64,000 nt of DNA from Mycoplasma sp. CAG:472. Lineage in GTDB: Bacteria > Bacillota_I > Bacilli_A > RF39 > UBA660. Location of the stretch: positions 1 to 64,000 of the forward strand of contig FR899419.1 in NCBI GenBank assembly GCA_000437315.1. The letters are read 5' to 3'. Position 1 is the stretch's first letter, and every line of letters begins with the position of its first letter. The notes under the pieces are model-generated. The model saw only the letters and a program-made list of their open reading frames with translations, had not been told where the DNA came from and did no database searches. The position numbers and the translations under genes were made by a program. Below are positions 57,563 through 64,000 of the stretch, piece after piece.

Positions 57563-59367
57563 TATCTAATGTGATATGGATTTGTACTTGTTCCTTCTCC
57601 TCCAGCAATACTTAATTCTTTAGAGTCAAGATAAAATACAGGTCTATAATTATATTCATCAGTTGAATCTATTCCAGAGGCTTGTATATATCCTTGTCTT
57701 CTTATTATGGATACGTTATTATCATTTTCACTGCTTGGAGAAATAAGCCATTCATCAACATTTCCACCAAATGTATCAAGTTGAGATTGATATAACCAAT
57801 TGTTATCTAAACAAGTTTGATTATTATTTAATTCAAATAATTTTGTTGATTGACATCCTTTTGCAGCATAACCATAATCACTTGGATACATAAGTCCAAC
57901 ATAGCCGAAAAGATATGGTGGATTTGAAGAATAAACTGCACTTGTATTTCTTTCTATTGCATACATATTTGCTGCTGTAACCTGTTCCCAATTATATGTG
58001 GAACTATTTGCTCCTCCTAAATGCCATTTAGCTTGTGCCATACCATTATGTTGATTTGCAAATTTTGAATGAAATTCACTTATATTAAATAAGTTACCTA
58101 AATAATCATTATTTATCGTAGTAGCAATATCAGATTGTTCCCAGTTATTTAAATTATAGTTATTTGTACTTACTGTACTTGCTGCCCACCTACTAGTACC
58201 ATAATCGGTTGTAGAAATTATTTTTAATAATTTTGATTTACTATTATTCATAATACTACTACCAGTAAGTTCTTCTTCAAATAATCCAATTATTCTAAAT
58301 AATAACTCTTTATTAGAACAACTACCAGTTGTATTATTATCTAAACATATATAATTATTTGGATTAGCCCCTTCATATCTTATACCATTATGATTAAACA
58401 AATCGTTATTATTTGCAACGAATGTAGTATCAAATGATGTTCCAAGAAGAACAACAATTTCTTGAGTAGTTGTATTACCTTTTGCATCTTTTACCCATAA
58501 ATAATTTCTTCCCTCTTCTTGAACATTAGTATTTAAATTATAAGATTTTCCACTTATTGAAACCCAGTTTTTTGGTGTACTAGTACTTTTACTAATTGCA
58601 TAACCAGTAAGACCTTTTTCACCACTAAGTGTTGCTGTAACATTTTTGCCACTTATACTTATATTTTTTACTGTTGGTTTATCGCTAGCTACTTCATATA
58701 CATTATTCCAAGTTCCATCACCGATTAAATTAGCATCAGAGGATAGAGAAACTACACCACGGACCCCAACATTGCTATTGACAATGCCAACGTTCAGAGC
58801 GCCATCACCACGCACAACGAACCCACCAGCAAAAGAACTACCACCGAAAGCACGAGGGGAGCCCGCCCAATAATAATCTCCAGTATATAAATAAAAACTA
58901 TTATTTGCTTTTCCTGTTGGTAATCCAGCAAAAGTTATTTCATCCGCTGATATTAATCCCACTGGATAAGATAACTTACCATTACCCTTGACTGTTGTTG
59001 TTGTAAATTTATCACTGGCTACTGGACATATGTAATCAGGTGACACTGGATTATTCCATACTCTACCATTCGCTCCATAAAAATATCGTGTTCCCTTTGA
59101 ATTCCAACTTGTTAAGGTTGTATAATTTGTAGTTGAATATGCTACATTTGAAGTCGATGCTGTTCTATCATTACAATATATTTGATCCGTTATTTTTGTT
59201 CCTGTTTTATTTAAATCTGTATAGTTTGCATACCAATTATCTAAATATGTTTTTATATCACTACTTTGACTTGTTCCATGTTGTTTTCCTATTTCATACA
59301 TATACCCTACATATTCTGCACTATTATATTTTTGATTAAAAGGACTATTTCCTAATGAGACTTTCAT
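57562..59367 (-). CDS. C-terminal part of a split surface protein: two lectin-like domains and an Ig-like module
   Basis: The open frame (601 codons) has no convincing ribosome-binding site and no signal sequence. It begins SLGNSPFNQKYNSAEYVGYM, which in relatives is the middle of a protein. Domain 1 ends in YYWAGSPRAFGGSSFAGGF and GVRGVVSLSSD (variable-repeat-like, 58741-58868). An Ig-like module follows (KNISISGKNVTATLSGEKGL ... YLWVKDAKGN). Domain 2 has GLMYPSDYGYAA, DEWLISPSSENDN and NYRPVFYLDSKELSIAGGEG. It is most likely the rest of the gene at 59345-60433, separated by a tandem duplication. Confidence 0.7.
   Translation of the reverse strand: MKVSLGNSPFNQKYNSAEYVGYMYEIGKQHGTSQSSDIKTYLDNWYANYTDLNKTGTKITDQIYCNDRTASTSNVAYSTTNYTTLTSWNSKGTRYFYGANGRVWNNPVSPDYICPVASDKFTTTTVKGNGKLSYPVGLISADEITFAGLPTGKANNSFYLYTGDYYWAGSPRAFGGSSFAGGFVVRGDGALNVGIVNSNVGVRGVVSLSSDANLIGDGTWNNVYEVASDKPTVKNISISGKNVTATLSGEKGLTGYAISKSTSTPKNWVSISGKSYNLNTNVQEEGRNYLWVKDAKGNTTTQEIVVLLGTSFDTTFVANNNDLFNHNGIRYEGANPNNYICLDNNTTGSCSNKELLFRIIGLFEEELTGSSIMNNSKSKLLKIISTTDYGTSRWAASTVSTNNYNLNNWEQSDIATTINNDYLGNLFNISEFHSKFANQHNGMAQAKWHLGGANSSTYNWEQVTAANMYAIERNTSAVYSSNPPYLFGYVGLMYPSDYGYAAKGCQSTKLFELNNNQTCLDNNWLYQSQLDTFGGNVDEWLISPSSENDNNVSIIRRQGYIQASGIDSTDEYNYRPVFYLDSKELSIAGGEGTSTNPYHIR
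58741..58868 (-). repeat. Variable-repeat-like GC-rich segment without local template
   Basis: About 130 bases are strikingly richer in G+C than anything around. On the coding strand they encode SPRAFGGSSFAGGFVVRGDG and NVGIVNSNVGVRGVVSLSS, the position and shape of a DGR variable segment (WxxSP...G.VRP.VSL). Many codons have the form NNC/NNT, as expected when AAC/AAT codons are randomised. No copy with the Asn codons was found in the window. Confidence 0.5.
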
Positions 59368-59389
59368 TAAATTGACTATTTCCTAATGA
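59328..59389 (-). repeat. 31-bp imperfect tandem duplication that breaks the frame
   Basis: On the coding strand TCATTAGGAAATAGTC occurs at 59374-59389 and again at 59343-59358, exactly 31 bases apart; the bases after it are similar but not identical. Since 31 is not a multiple of three, the first gene ends in SLIRK-stop. Removing one unit would join both frames. Confidence 0.75.
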
Positions 59390-60433
59390 AGTATCTTCTG
59401 TTTTTATTACCTTTGTACTTTCTGTTGGTGCTTTTACACCACTATATATCATTCTTATTGAACCATCACCATTTATTCTAATTATTCGCCAATATATATC
59501 ATCACCACTTGATGCTATTTTTGTGCATGAATTACCTGTATCCGTAGCAGATATCGTACCATTATTACAATTATACATGTCTTTAGTATACTTACCATAT
59601 TTTACCCAGTTATTATCTACTGCTCCTCTGAAATAATAAGATGTTCCTAAATCATCTTGTGCTGAATACATACCCTTATCACTTGCGGTTGTTACTGTAC
59701 TAAAATCTGGTTTTGGTTTACTTTCTATTTGCGATTTAGCCTCCGCTACGGAAGAAGCACCAGTACTTTTTAATAATACATAATCTCCACCTAGTATTTG
59801 CTCATTAAATGAACAATTTGTATTGGCTACTTTAATATTACCTTTAAAAGTTTTACCAACTACATTATCTTGAATAACATCTAAATTATAATATTTAGCA
59901 GTAAAAGACCATTTTTCTAAAATATTTGTATCTGTAGAAATTTTTATACCACTTATTAATGTAACTGCACTAGAACCCGATACATCTATTTCACTAAATG
60001 AATTTCCTTTATCTGAAGTACCACTTAAAGTAAATTCTTTTAAACCTGCATTTGTTGCTCCACTACTTGGAGTATATGCTGTACTTGGAATATATACTAA
60101 ATCATAACTACAATATACTTTTTTAAGTCCATTTGTATTAAGTGAAACATTAATATTACCACCATTTCCACTTACAAAAGAACTATAATCATTACTAGCA
60201 TTTGCCATATCTAAATCACTTTGATTTATAGTTAATGATAAAGTGCTATTACCACTACTTTCAAATGTATAATATTTAGTATTAATATTACCCGATATAG
60301 TATTATTATTTTTAATTTCTATATTAAAGAAATATGCATAAGAAATACCTATAATAATTGTTACTACTAATAAAACACCAATAAATATTAATATTCCTAC
60401 TCTATTTTTAACTATTTTATCTTTTAATTTCAT
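59345..60433 (-). CDS. N-terminal part of a split anchored surface protein
   Basis: The 362-residue product has a signal anchor (VGILIFIGVLLVVTIIIGIS then YAYFF, SipW-substrate-like). The beta-sandwich stem follows (FSEIDVSGSSAVTLISGIKI, KGNIKVANTNCS), like that of DGR target 2. It then enters the conserved ligand-domain start (RGAVDNNWVKYGK; DDIYWRIIRINGDGSIRMIY) and stops at SLGNSQFNESLIRK. TATCAT (-10) lies about 35 bases upstream and GAAAGG precedes the ATG. It lacks the C-terminal domain, which is encoded in the next frame (57562-59367). Confidence 0.75.
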   Translation of the reverse strand: MKLKDKIVKNRVGILIFIGVLLVVTIIIGISYAYFFNIEIKNNNTISGNINTKYYTFESSGNSTLSLTINQSDLDMANASNDYSSFVSGNGGNINVSLNTNGLKKVYCSYDLVYIPSTAYTPSSGATNAGLKEFTLSGTSDKGNSFSEIDVSGSSAVTLISGIKISTDTNILEKWSFTAKYYNLDVIQDNVVGKTFKGNIKVANTNCSFNEQILGGDYVLLKSTGASSVAEAKSQIESKPKPDFSTVTTASDKGMYSAQDDLGTSYYFRGAVDNNWVKYGKYTKDMYNCNNGTISATDTGNSCTKIASSGDDIYWRIIRINGDGSIRMIYSGVKAPTESTKVIKTEDTSLGNSQFNESLIRK

Positions 60434-60774
60434 AATAAAAATACCTTTCTACTATCTATTAAAATGATACCACATTTTAATAGTTTCTAAAAGTATTTTT
60501 TACAAAAAAATTATTTTTTTACATCTAAATTTTAAATGTATTGTAAAATATAAACATGTTTTTGTCAAAAAATATATTGAGTGTAAGTATACTAACATTA
60601 ACAATTATCACTAAAATTAATACTAATATCGTATAAGACCTCTGTTCAATTTGAAATATTACGTTTTGTACATGAAAAGTTTATATAGAAAGAATAGAGC
60701 TTTTTTATTATATTTAAGAATATACGAACTATAAATTATAGTTTAAAATGTATACTTTTACTTGATTTATGCAT
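60434..60774. other. Non-coding region, no feature except the promoter edge of 60433
   Basis: AT-rich; I see no frame with a ribosome-binding site and no clear hairpins until the structured RNA at 60775. Confidence 0.5.
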
Positions 60775-60910
60775 ATTATATATAGTACAATTAAATCGCA
60801 AAGGCGAAAGCCTGAAGTAGAAATACTTCATAATTGTACTTATTTAAGTACATAGTCAAGTGTCTAGGACACATTTACTATACTAGTCAATTTGACTAGT
60901 TTTTTTATAT
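60775..60910 (+). ncRNA. Candidate structured RNA with three-way junction and terminator
   Basis: P1 is a perfect 10-bp pair AGTACAATTA (60784-60793) / TAATTGTACT (60831-60840). It encloses two hairpins with GAAA tetraloops: AGGC-GAAA-GCCT (60802-60813) and GAAGTA-GAAA-TACTTC (60814-60829). The 3' arm of P1 can instead form GTACTT-ATTT-AAGTAC (60836-60851), so two states exclude each other. GTGTC-TAG-GACAC (60860-60872) and a terminator (ACTAGTCAA/TTGACTAGT with seven T, 60882-60907) follow. TATATA boxes lie just upstream. No plus-strand gene follows, so it looks like a free RNA. It matches no riboswitch family I know. Confidence 0.6.
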
Positions 60911-60916
60911 TTTACA

Positions 60917-60946
60917 ATAAAAAAAGTATGCAATTAACATACTTTT
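60917..60946 (-). terminator. Terminator of greA
   Basis: AAAAGTATG (60922-60930) / CATACTTTT (60938-60946) with T-run on the minus strand, overlapping the greA stop. Confidence 0.85.
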
Positions 60947-61395
60947 AGAATTTTAACAGAATACTGTCCGTTAGGTGATTCAACAGTAACAATATCTCCT
61001 TCTTTATGAGACATTAATGCTTGTCCTAAAGGTGATACATTACTAATTAAGTTATTAAATGCATCAGCTTCAGCAGAACCAACTATTTTATAAGTGTCTT
61101 CATCACCATCATCATCAATTGTAACAGTGGATCCAACACTTACTTTACCACCCTTTTCAATTTTAGCTATTTCACTATGTTCAAGTCTATATTCAAGTTC
61201 TTTAATTCTTGATTCAACTTTACCTTGAGCATCTCTTGCAGCATCATAATCAGAATTTTCAGATAAATCTCCTTGAGCTCTAGCATCCTTTAATGCTTTA
61301 ATTATTTGAGGTCTACGTACATTTTTAAGTTCATTTAATTCTTCCTCAAGTTTAAGGTATCCCTCAGCGGTAATTATAAAACTATCTTTTTTCAT
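60934..61395 (-). CDS. greA: Transcription elongation factor GreA
   Basis: The 153-residue protein has the N-terminal coiled-coil finger with the acidic tip (AEGYLKLEEELNELKNVRRP; ARAQGDLSENSDYDAARDAQ) and the C-terminal FKBP-like domain (VGSTVTIDDDGDEDTYKIVG; ISNVSPLGQALMSHKEGD). It rescues backtracked RNA polymerase. Length is normal. Its own promoter and terminator make it monocistronic. Confidence 0.97.
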   Translation of the reverse strand: MKKDSFIITAEGYLKLEEELNELKNVRRPQIIKALKDARAQGDLSENSDYDAARDAQGKVESRIKELEYRLEHSEIAKIEKGGKVSVGSTVTIDDDGDEDTYKIVGSAEADAFNNLISNVSPLGQALMSHKEGDIVTVESPNGQYSVKILKVC

Positions 61396-61435
61396 TTTTT
61401 CTTTCTCTCCTTGCTAATTTAATTTGTCGATAAAA

Positions 61436-61463
61436 ATTATACCATATCTATTATATTTGTCAA
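61436..61463 (-). promoter_or_regulatory. Sigma-A promoter of greA
   Basis: Consensus TTGACA (61458-61463), 16 bases, consensus TATAAT (61436-61441) on the minus strand. Confidence 0.8.
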
Positions 61464-61509
61464 GTAGTAAAAAATATATGATTTTTTTAGTAATTTATTA
61501 ATAAAAATC

Positions 61510-62316
61510 TTACTTAAATCTATTTTTATATGTGCACTTTTTGCAAATATCTAAATAACATTTATTATTCTTAAAATAATTTATAATATTATGGTATTTT
61601 TCACTATTTAGTATAAAAGATAAGTCTTCATAAAAAATATTTCCTAAATTACTTTCTCCTTCACCATCAAGACAACATATTATTACACTGCCATCAGATA
61701 ATATACCAATATGACTTTTACCGCCAAGACAATATCCATCACTATTACTATTTGCATTACTTGGCCACTCAAAAATATTTTGTAGTGATACATAAACATT
61801 ATCTATAAGTTTAGTATTATTATTAATTTCATTTATATTAAAATATCTTTTTAAAATACTAATATACTTTTTAGTTTTATCATCCATTTTATTTTCCTCT
61901 AAAGTCCAAAATCTTAAAGAAATAATTGTATTTATTTTTAAAATACTTATACATTCTAAAATATCTTCTAAATAACTTTCTTTACTATTTTCACTATGAA
62001 GAGAAATATTTATTTTATATATATTATGTTTTAATAATATATCAAGTTTTTCTTTTAAAAGTGTCCCATTTGTGGTAATTATAACTTTTTTATTATAATT
62101 ATCTAGTAACTCAAGTATTTTATCTAAATCTGGATGTAAAAGAGGTTCTCCTTTAACGTGTAAATATATAAAATCAGTATATTTATCTATTTTTTTTAAA
62201 ACAGTTTCAAATTCTAAAATACTCATATTTCTTTTATCTCTAAAAGATTTACTACAAAAAGAGCAATTTAAATTACAACTATTAGTTATTTCTATATATA
62301 TTCTTTTAAATTTCAT
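61510..62316 (-). CDS. Radical SAM/SPASM domain protein
   Basis: The 268-residue protein has the radical SAM cluster motif CNLNCSFC in IEITNSCNLNCSFCSKSFRD and the glycine/Glu strand LHVKGEPLLHPDLDKIL. At the C-terminus are SPASM-like cysteines (GYCLGGKSHIGILSDGSVII, then CC, and NNKCYLDICKKCTYKNRF) for extra iron-sulfur clusters. SPASM enzymes modify peptides or activate sulfatases; no clear precursor peptide is next to it. It follows the WG-repeat-like gene by 26 bases and may be co-transcribed with it. Substrate unknown. Confidence 0.85.
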   Translation of the reverse strand: MKFKRIYIEITNSCNLNCSFCSKSFRDKRNMSILEFETVLKKIDKYTDFIYLHVKGEPLLHPDLDKILELLDNYNKKVIITTNGTLLKEKLDILLKHNIYKINISLHSENSKESYLEDILECISILKINTIISLRFWTLEENKMDDKTKKYISILKRYFNINEINNNTKLIDNVYVSLQNIFEWPSNANSNSDGYCLGGKSHIGILSDGSVIICCLDGEGESNLGNIFYEDLSFILNSEKYHNIINYFKNNKCYLDICKKCTYKNRFK

Positions 62317-62342
62317 ATTAACCTTTCATAAGAAAAAAAGAG

Positions 62343-63266
62343 TTAATTACCCTTTTCCTCAAACTTATCAAATTCATTACCATTATTTTTAATAATTATT
62401 TGATTATCATTTATTTCATAACTTAAACTATCTGTTTCAATTGGTGTATATCTTTTTTCTATAGTACTCGATTTACTATTATAAATAATAATTTCATTAG
62501 AACTACTTGTTAATATAATAATATAATCATTAAAATATTCATAATTATTTATACTTAAATCTGATAAAATATTATCTCCATTATAAGTATAAAATGAATA
62601 AATATCATTATTTTTAGATATTATTAGATTATCATTATAATCATAAATAGGAACTCCAAAAGTACTTGTTAATGAATTATCATCTTTATCTATTAAATAA
62701 TATCCATTTAATTTTTCAACAATAATTTTATCACTTTTAATAACGTCTTCATCAGTTTTATTAGCAAGTGCCATATAATCATAACTAGGTTTTATTTTAA
62801 AATTACCTACATTTAAATCAAATAATCCATATAAATTTTCTTCATTTTTAACTATTAAATAGTTTCCCTCAATATCAGAATTATAATTTTTTAACATATT
62901 TAAAGTTAATAACTTAATTTTAGTACCTAAACTATACAAATAGATTTTATCATTATCCTTAATAAAAACATTATCAGTATTAAATACACCAATATCATTT
63001 TTATCTCCTTCTTTATAAAAATCATTTATTTCATCATCAATTTCAGTTTGAGCATCATCACAATCTGAAGATGTACATTCATATGTTCCTAATAATTTAC
63101 CTTCACTATCATAGTAAAATAATTTATTATTATATTTATGTTCTTTACTAGGATTTTCTAAAGAAGTACCCTTAGATAAACTTTTATAAGAACCAATTAC
63201 TGTAAGAGGCAAAAATATTATCAGAAGAATAATTATAACGGGAAGAACCATTTTATTATTCTTCAT
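62343..63266 (-). CDS. Membrane-anchored WG-repeat-like protein
   Basis: The protein (307 aa from the ATG at 63266; the frame can start four codons earlier) has one N-terminal membrane helix (MVLPVIIILLIIFLPLTVIG). A beta-rich outer part contains short repeating units such as YLIVKNEENLYGLFDLNVGN and IVEKLNGYYLIDKDDNS, in the style of WG/beta-propeller repeats. The start overlaps the end of the preceding gene (63256-64000), whose C-terminus has similar repeats, so the two are a pair. Function unknown. Confidence 0.65.
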   Translation of the reverse strand: MKNNKMVLPVIIILLIIFLPLTVIGSYKSLSKGTSLENPSKEHKYNNKLFYYDSEGKLLGTYECTSSDCDDAQTEIDDEINDFYKEGDKNDIGVFNTDNVFIKDNDKIYLYSLGTKIKLLTLNMLKNYNSDIEGNYLIVKNEENLYGLFDLNVGNFKIKPSYDYMALANKTDEDVIKSDKIIVEKLNGYYLIDKDDNSLTSTFGVPIYDYNDNLIISKNNDIYSFYTYNGDNILSDLSINNYEYFNDYIIILTSSSNEIIIYNSKSSTIEKRYTPIETDSLSYEINDNQIIIKNNGNEFDKFEEKGN

Positions 63267-64000
63267 TACCATCACCACTTACAAGATTACCTGTTGCTTT
63301 ATTAAATTTATAACTATTATTATTTACTTTTATAATATAATTTTCTTCATCCTCACTTATTTCAAATAAAGTTGAATCATTTCCTTTAATTTGAATATTT
63401 ACATCTAAAATACCTTTTTTAGCATCTTTGTAATTATAGATATTTAAAGAGTTATCTTTTTTAACTAATGCAAAATAATTATCATAAAGTTTTATATATT
63501 TCCCTTCATTAGATAAAATATTACCTTTCATACTATATACTAAATAATTATCTTTGTTTTTAACAAGCATATATGAAGATACATAATCTATAATATCAAA
63601 TGTTGATGATGCTATCTCATTACCTATTTTATCATATAGGAAATTTTTCTTTTCTCTTTTTACTAAAAGTAAGTCTTTCATAAATGATATGCTAAGAGTT
63701 TTACCTGATGGTTCATCACTTTTAGTATCAGTAAAGGCTATTACCCCAGATGGACCATTACTACCAAATGTTATTGCTCCATATCCATCGGATGTATTTT
63801 GACAATATACTAAACTATTTAAGGCTGATACATGAGTTACTTTTTCTACGCCAATGCCAGTATCTACTGCTTTATATTCACTTAAGTTTTTACTATTTTT
63901 TAAATCATATAATATAACGTTATTATTATCAGAAATAAATGCATAACTATTATTAAATATTGGAATATATCCTGAAGTTTCATTTACAATCTTACTTTCC
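63256..64000 (-). CDS. WG-repeat-like protein, 5' end beyond the window
   Basis: The frame is open from the window end to the stop at 63256 (248 codons). An internal ATG at 63681 is not a likely start, because the same frame continues upstream with similar repeats: YIPIFNNSYAFISDNNNVIL and GAITFGSNGPSGVIAFTDTK. After it come LLLVKREKKNFLYDKIGNEI and YMLVKNKDNYLVYSMKGNIL. The pattern (LVKxxxNYxxYxxxGN) marks WG-like beta repeats. It is probably anchored like its partner downstream. Function unknown. Confidence 0.6.
   Translation of the reverse strand, partial: ESKIVNETSGYIPIFNNSYAFISDNNNVILYDLKNSKNLSEYKAVDTGIGVEKVTHVSALNSLVYCQNTSDGYGAITFGSNGPSGVIAFTDTKSDEPSGKTLSISFMKDLLLVKREKKNFLYDKIGNEIASSTFDIIDYVSSYMLVKNKDNYLVYSMKGNILSNEGKYIKLYDNYFALVKKDNSLNIYNYKDAKKGILDVNIQIKGNDSTLFEISEDEENYIIKVNNNSYKFNKATGNLVSGDGNEE

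Noticed and set aside
57650..57760. A further variable repeat in the second lectin-like domain of the split surface protein
   Set aside because: The segment has the right place (WLISP...YRPVFYL) but no composition shift and no similarity to the template.

Overview
The window is very AT-rich and densely packed, with almost every gene on the minus strand. The gene content (sigA-type rpoD next to dnaG and trmK, ddl/murF, lon, tig, greA, priA, mnmA, SipW-type signal peptidase, type IV pilin parts) fits a low-GC Gram-positive bacterium. The likeliest source is an uncultured gut lineage of Bacilli close to the Mycoplasmatota (RF39-like). TGA is used as a stop (22438-22440, 36764-36766, and the avd stop at 47828-47830), so this is the standard bacterial code and not the mycoplasma one. 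The placement is an inference from gene content and composition.

Layout. 1-6.2 kb: partial sensor kinase, AMP-forming ligase, prepilin peptidase and GspF/PilC-type pilus platform, PD-(D/E)XK transposase-like gene. 6.3-10 kb: the trmK-rpoD-dnaG core block with a convergent yqfQ-like gene. 10-12 kb: sortase plus a surface substrate with a conserved leader. 12-15.5 kb: hydrolase-murF-ddl operon for cell-wall precursors. 15.5-31.3 kb: housekeeping genes (lon, der, engB, mnmA, tRNA-Gln, priA, prs), pilins, an RnfC/RnfD-like pair, a Gly-rich surface protein and a SipW-like signal peptidase.

31.5-45.0 kb: one long operon for a second, non-canonical F1-type ATPase. It encodes recognisable alpha, beta, gamma, epsilon (short), a b-delta-like fusion and a c-like proteolipid. 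No a subunit is present, and the c-like protein has Ala where the proton/sodium-binding carboxylate should be. The operon starts with two large anchored surface proteins (1974 and 443 aa) with fibronectin-III-like repeats and also carries three unrecognised proteins. This resembles the F1-like-X0 ATPases known from mycoplasmas, in an unusual setting.

45.1-50.5 kb: a complete diversity-generating retroelement (DGR). It has two anchored target proteins with variable repeats, a template repeat, a reverse transcriptase, an Avd-like helical protein and a MutS-like (MSL) accessory protein. Substitutions between the template and the two variable repeats fall almost only at template adenines. The MSL gene carries an 11-G homopolymer near its start. 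One base more or less stops translation at once, and MSL, avd and RT overlap one another, so this could be a phase-variable switch for the DGR.

50.5-52.7 kb: remnants of a defence island: a degenerate type III toxin gene behind intact-looking antitoxin RNA repeats and terminator, a frameshifted BRO-N gene and an AbiEi-like gene without its toxin. 52.8-55 kb: trigger factor and a Xer-type recombinase. 55.5-60.4 kb: further anchored surface proteins of the DGR-target kind. One is split by a 31-bp tandem duplication and has a GC-rich variable-repeat-like segment. 60.8-60.9 kb: a candidate structured RNA. 61-64 kb: greA, a radical SAM/SPASM protein and two membrane-anchored WG-repeat-like proteins, the last cut by the window edge.
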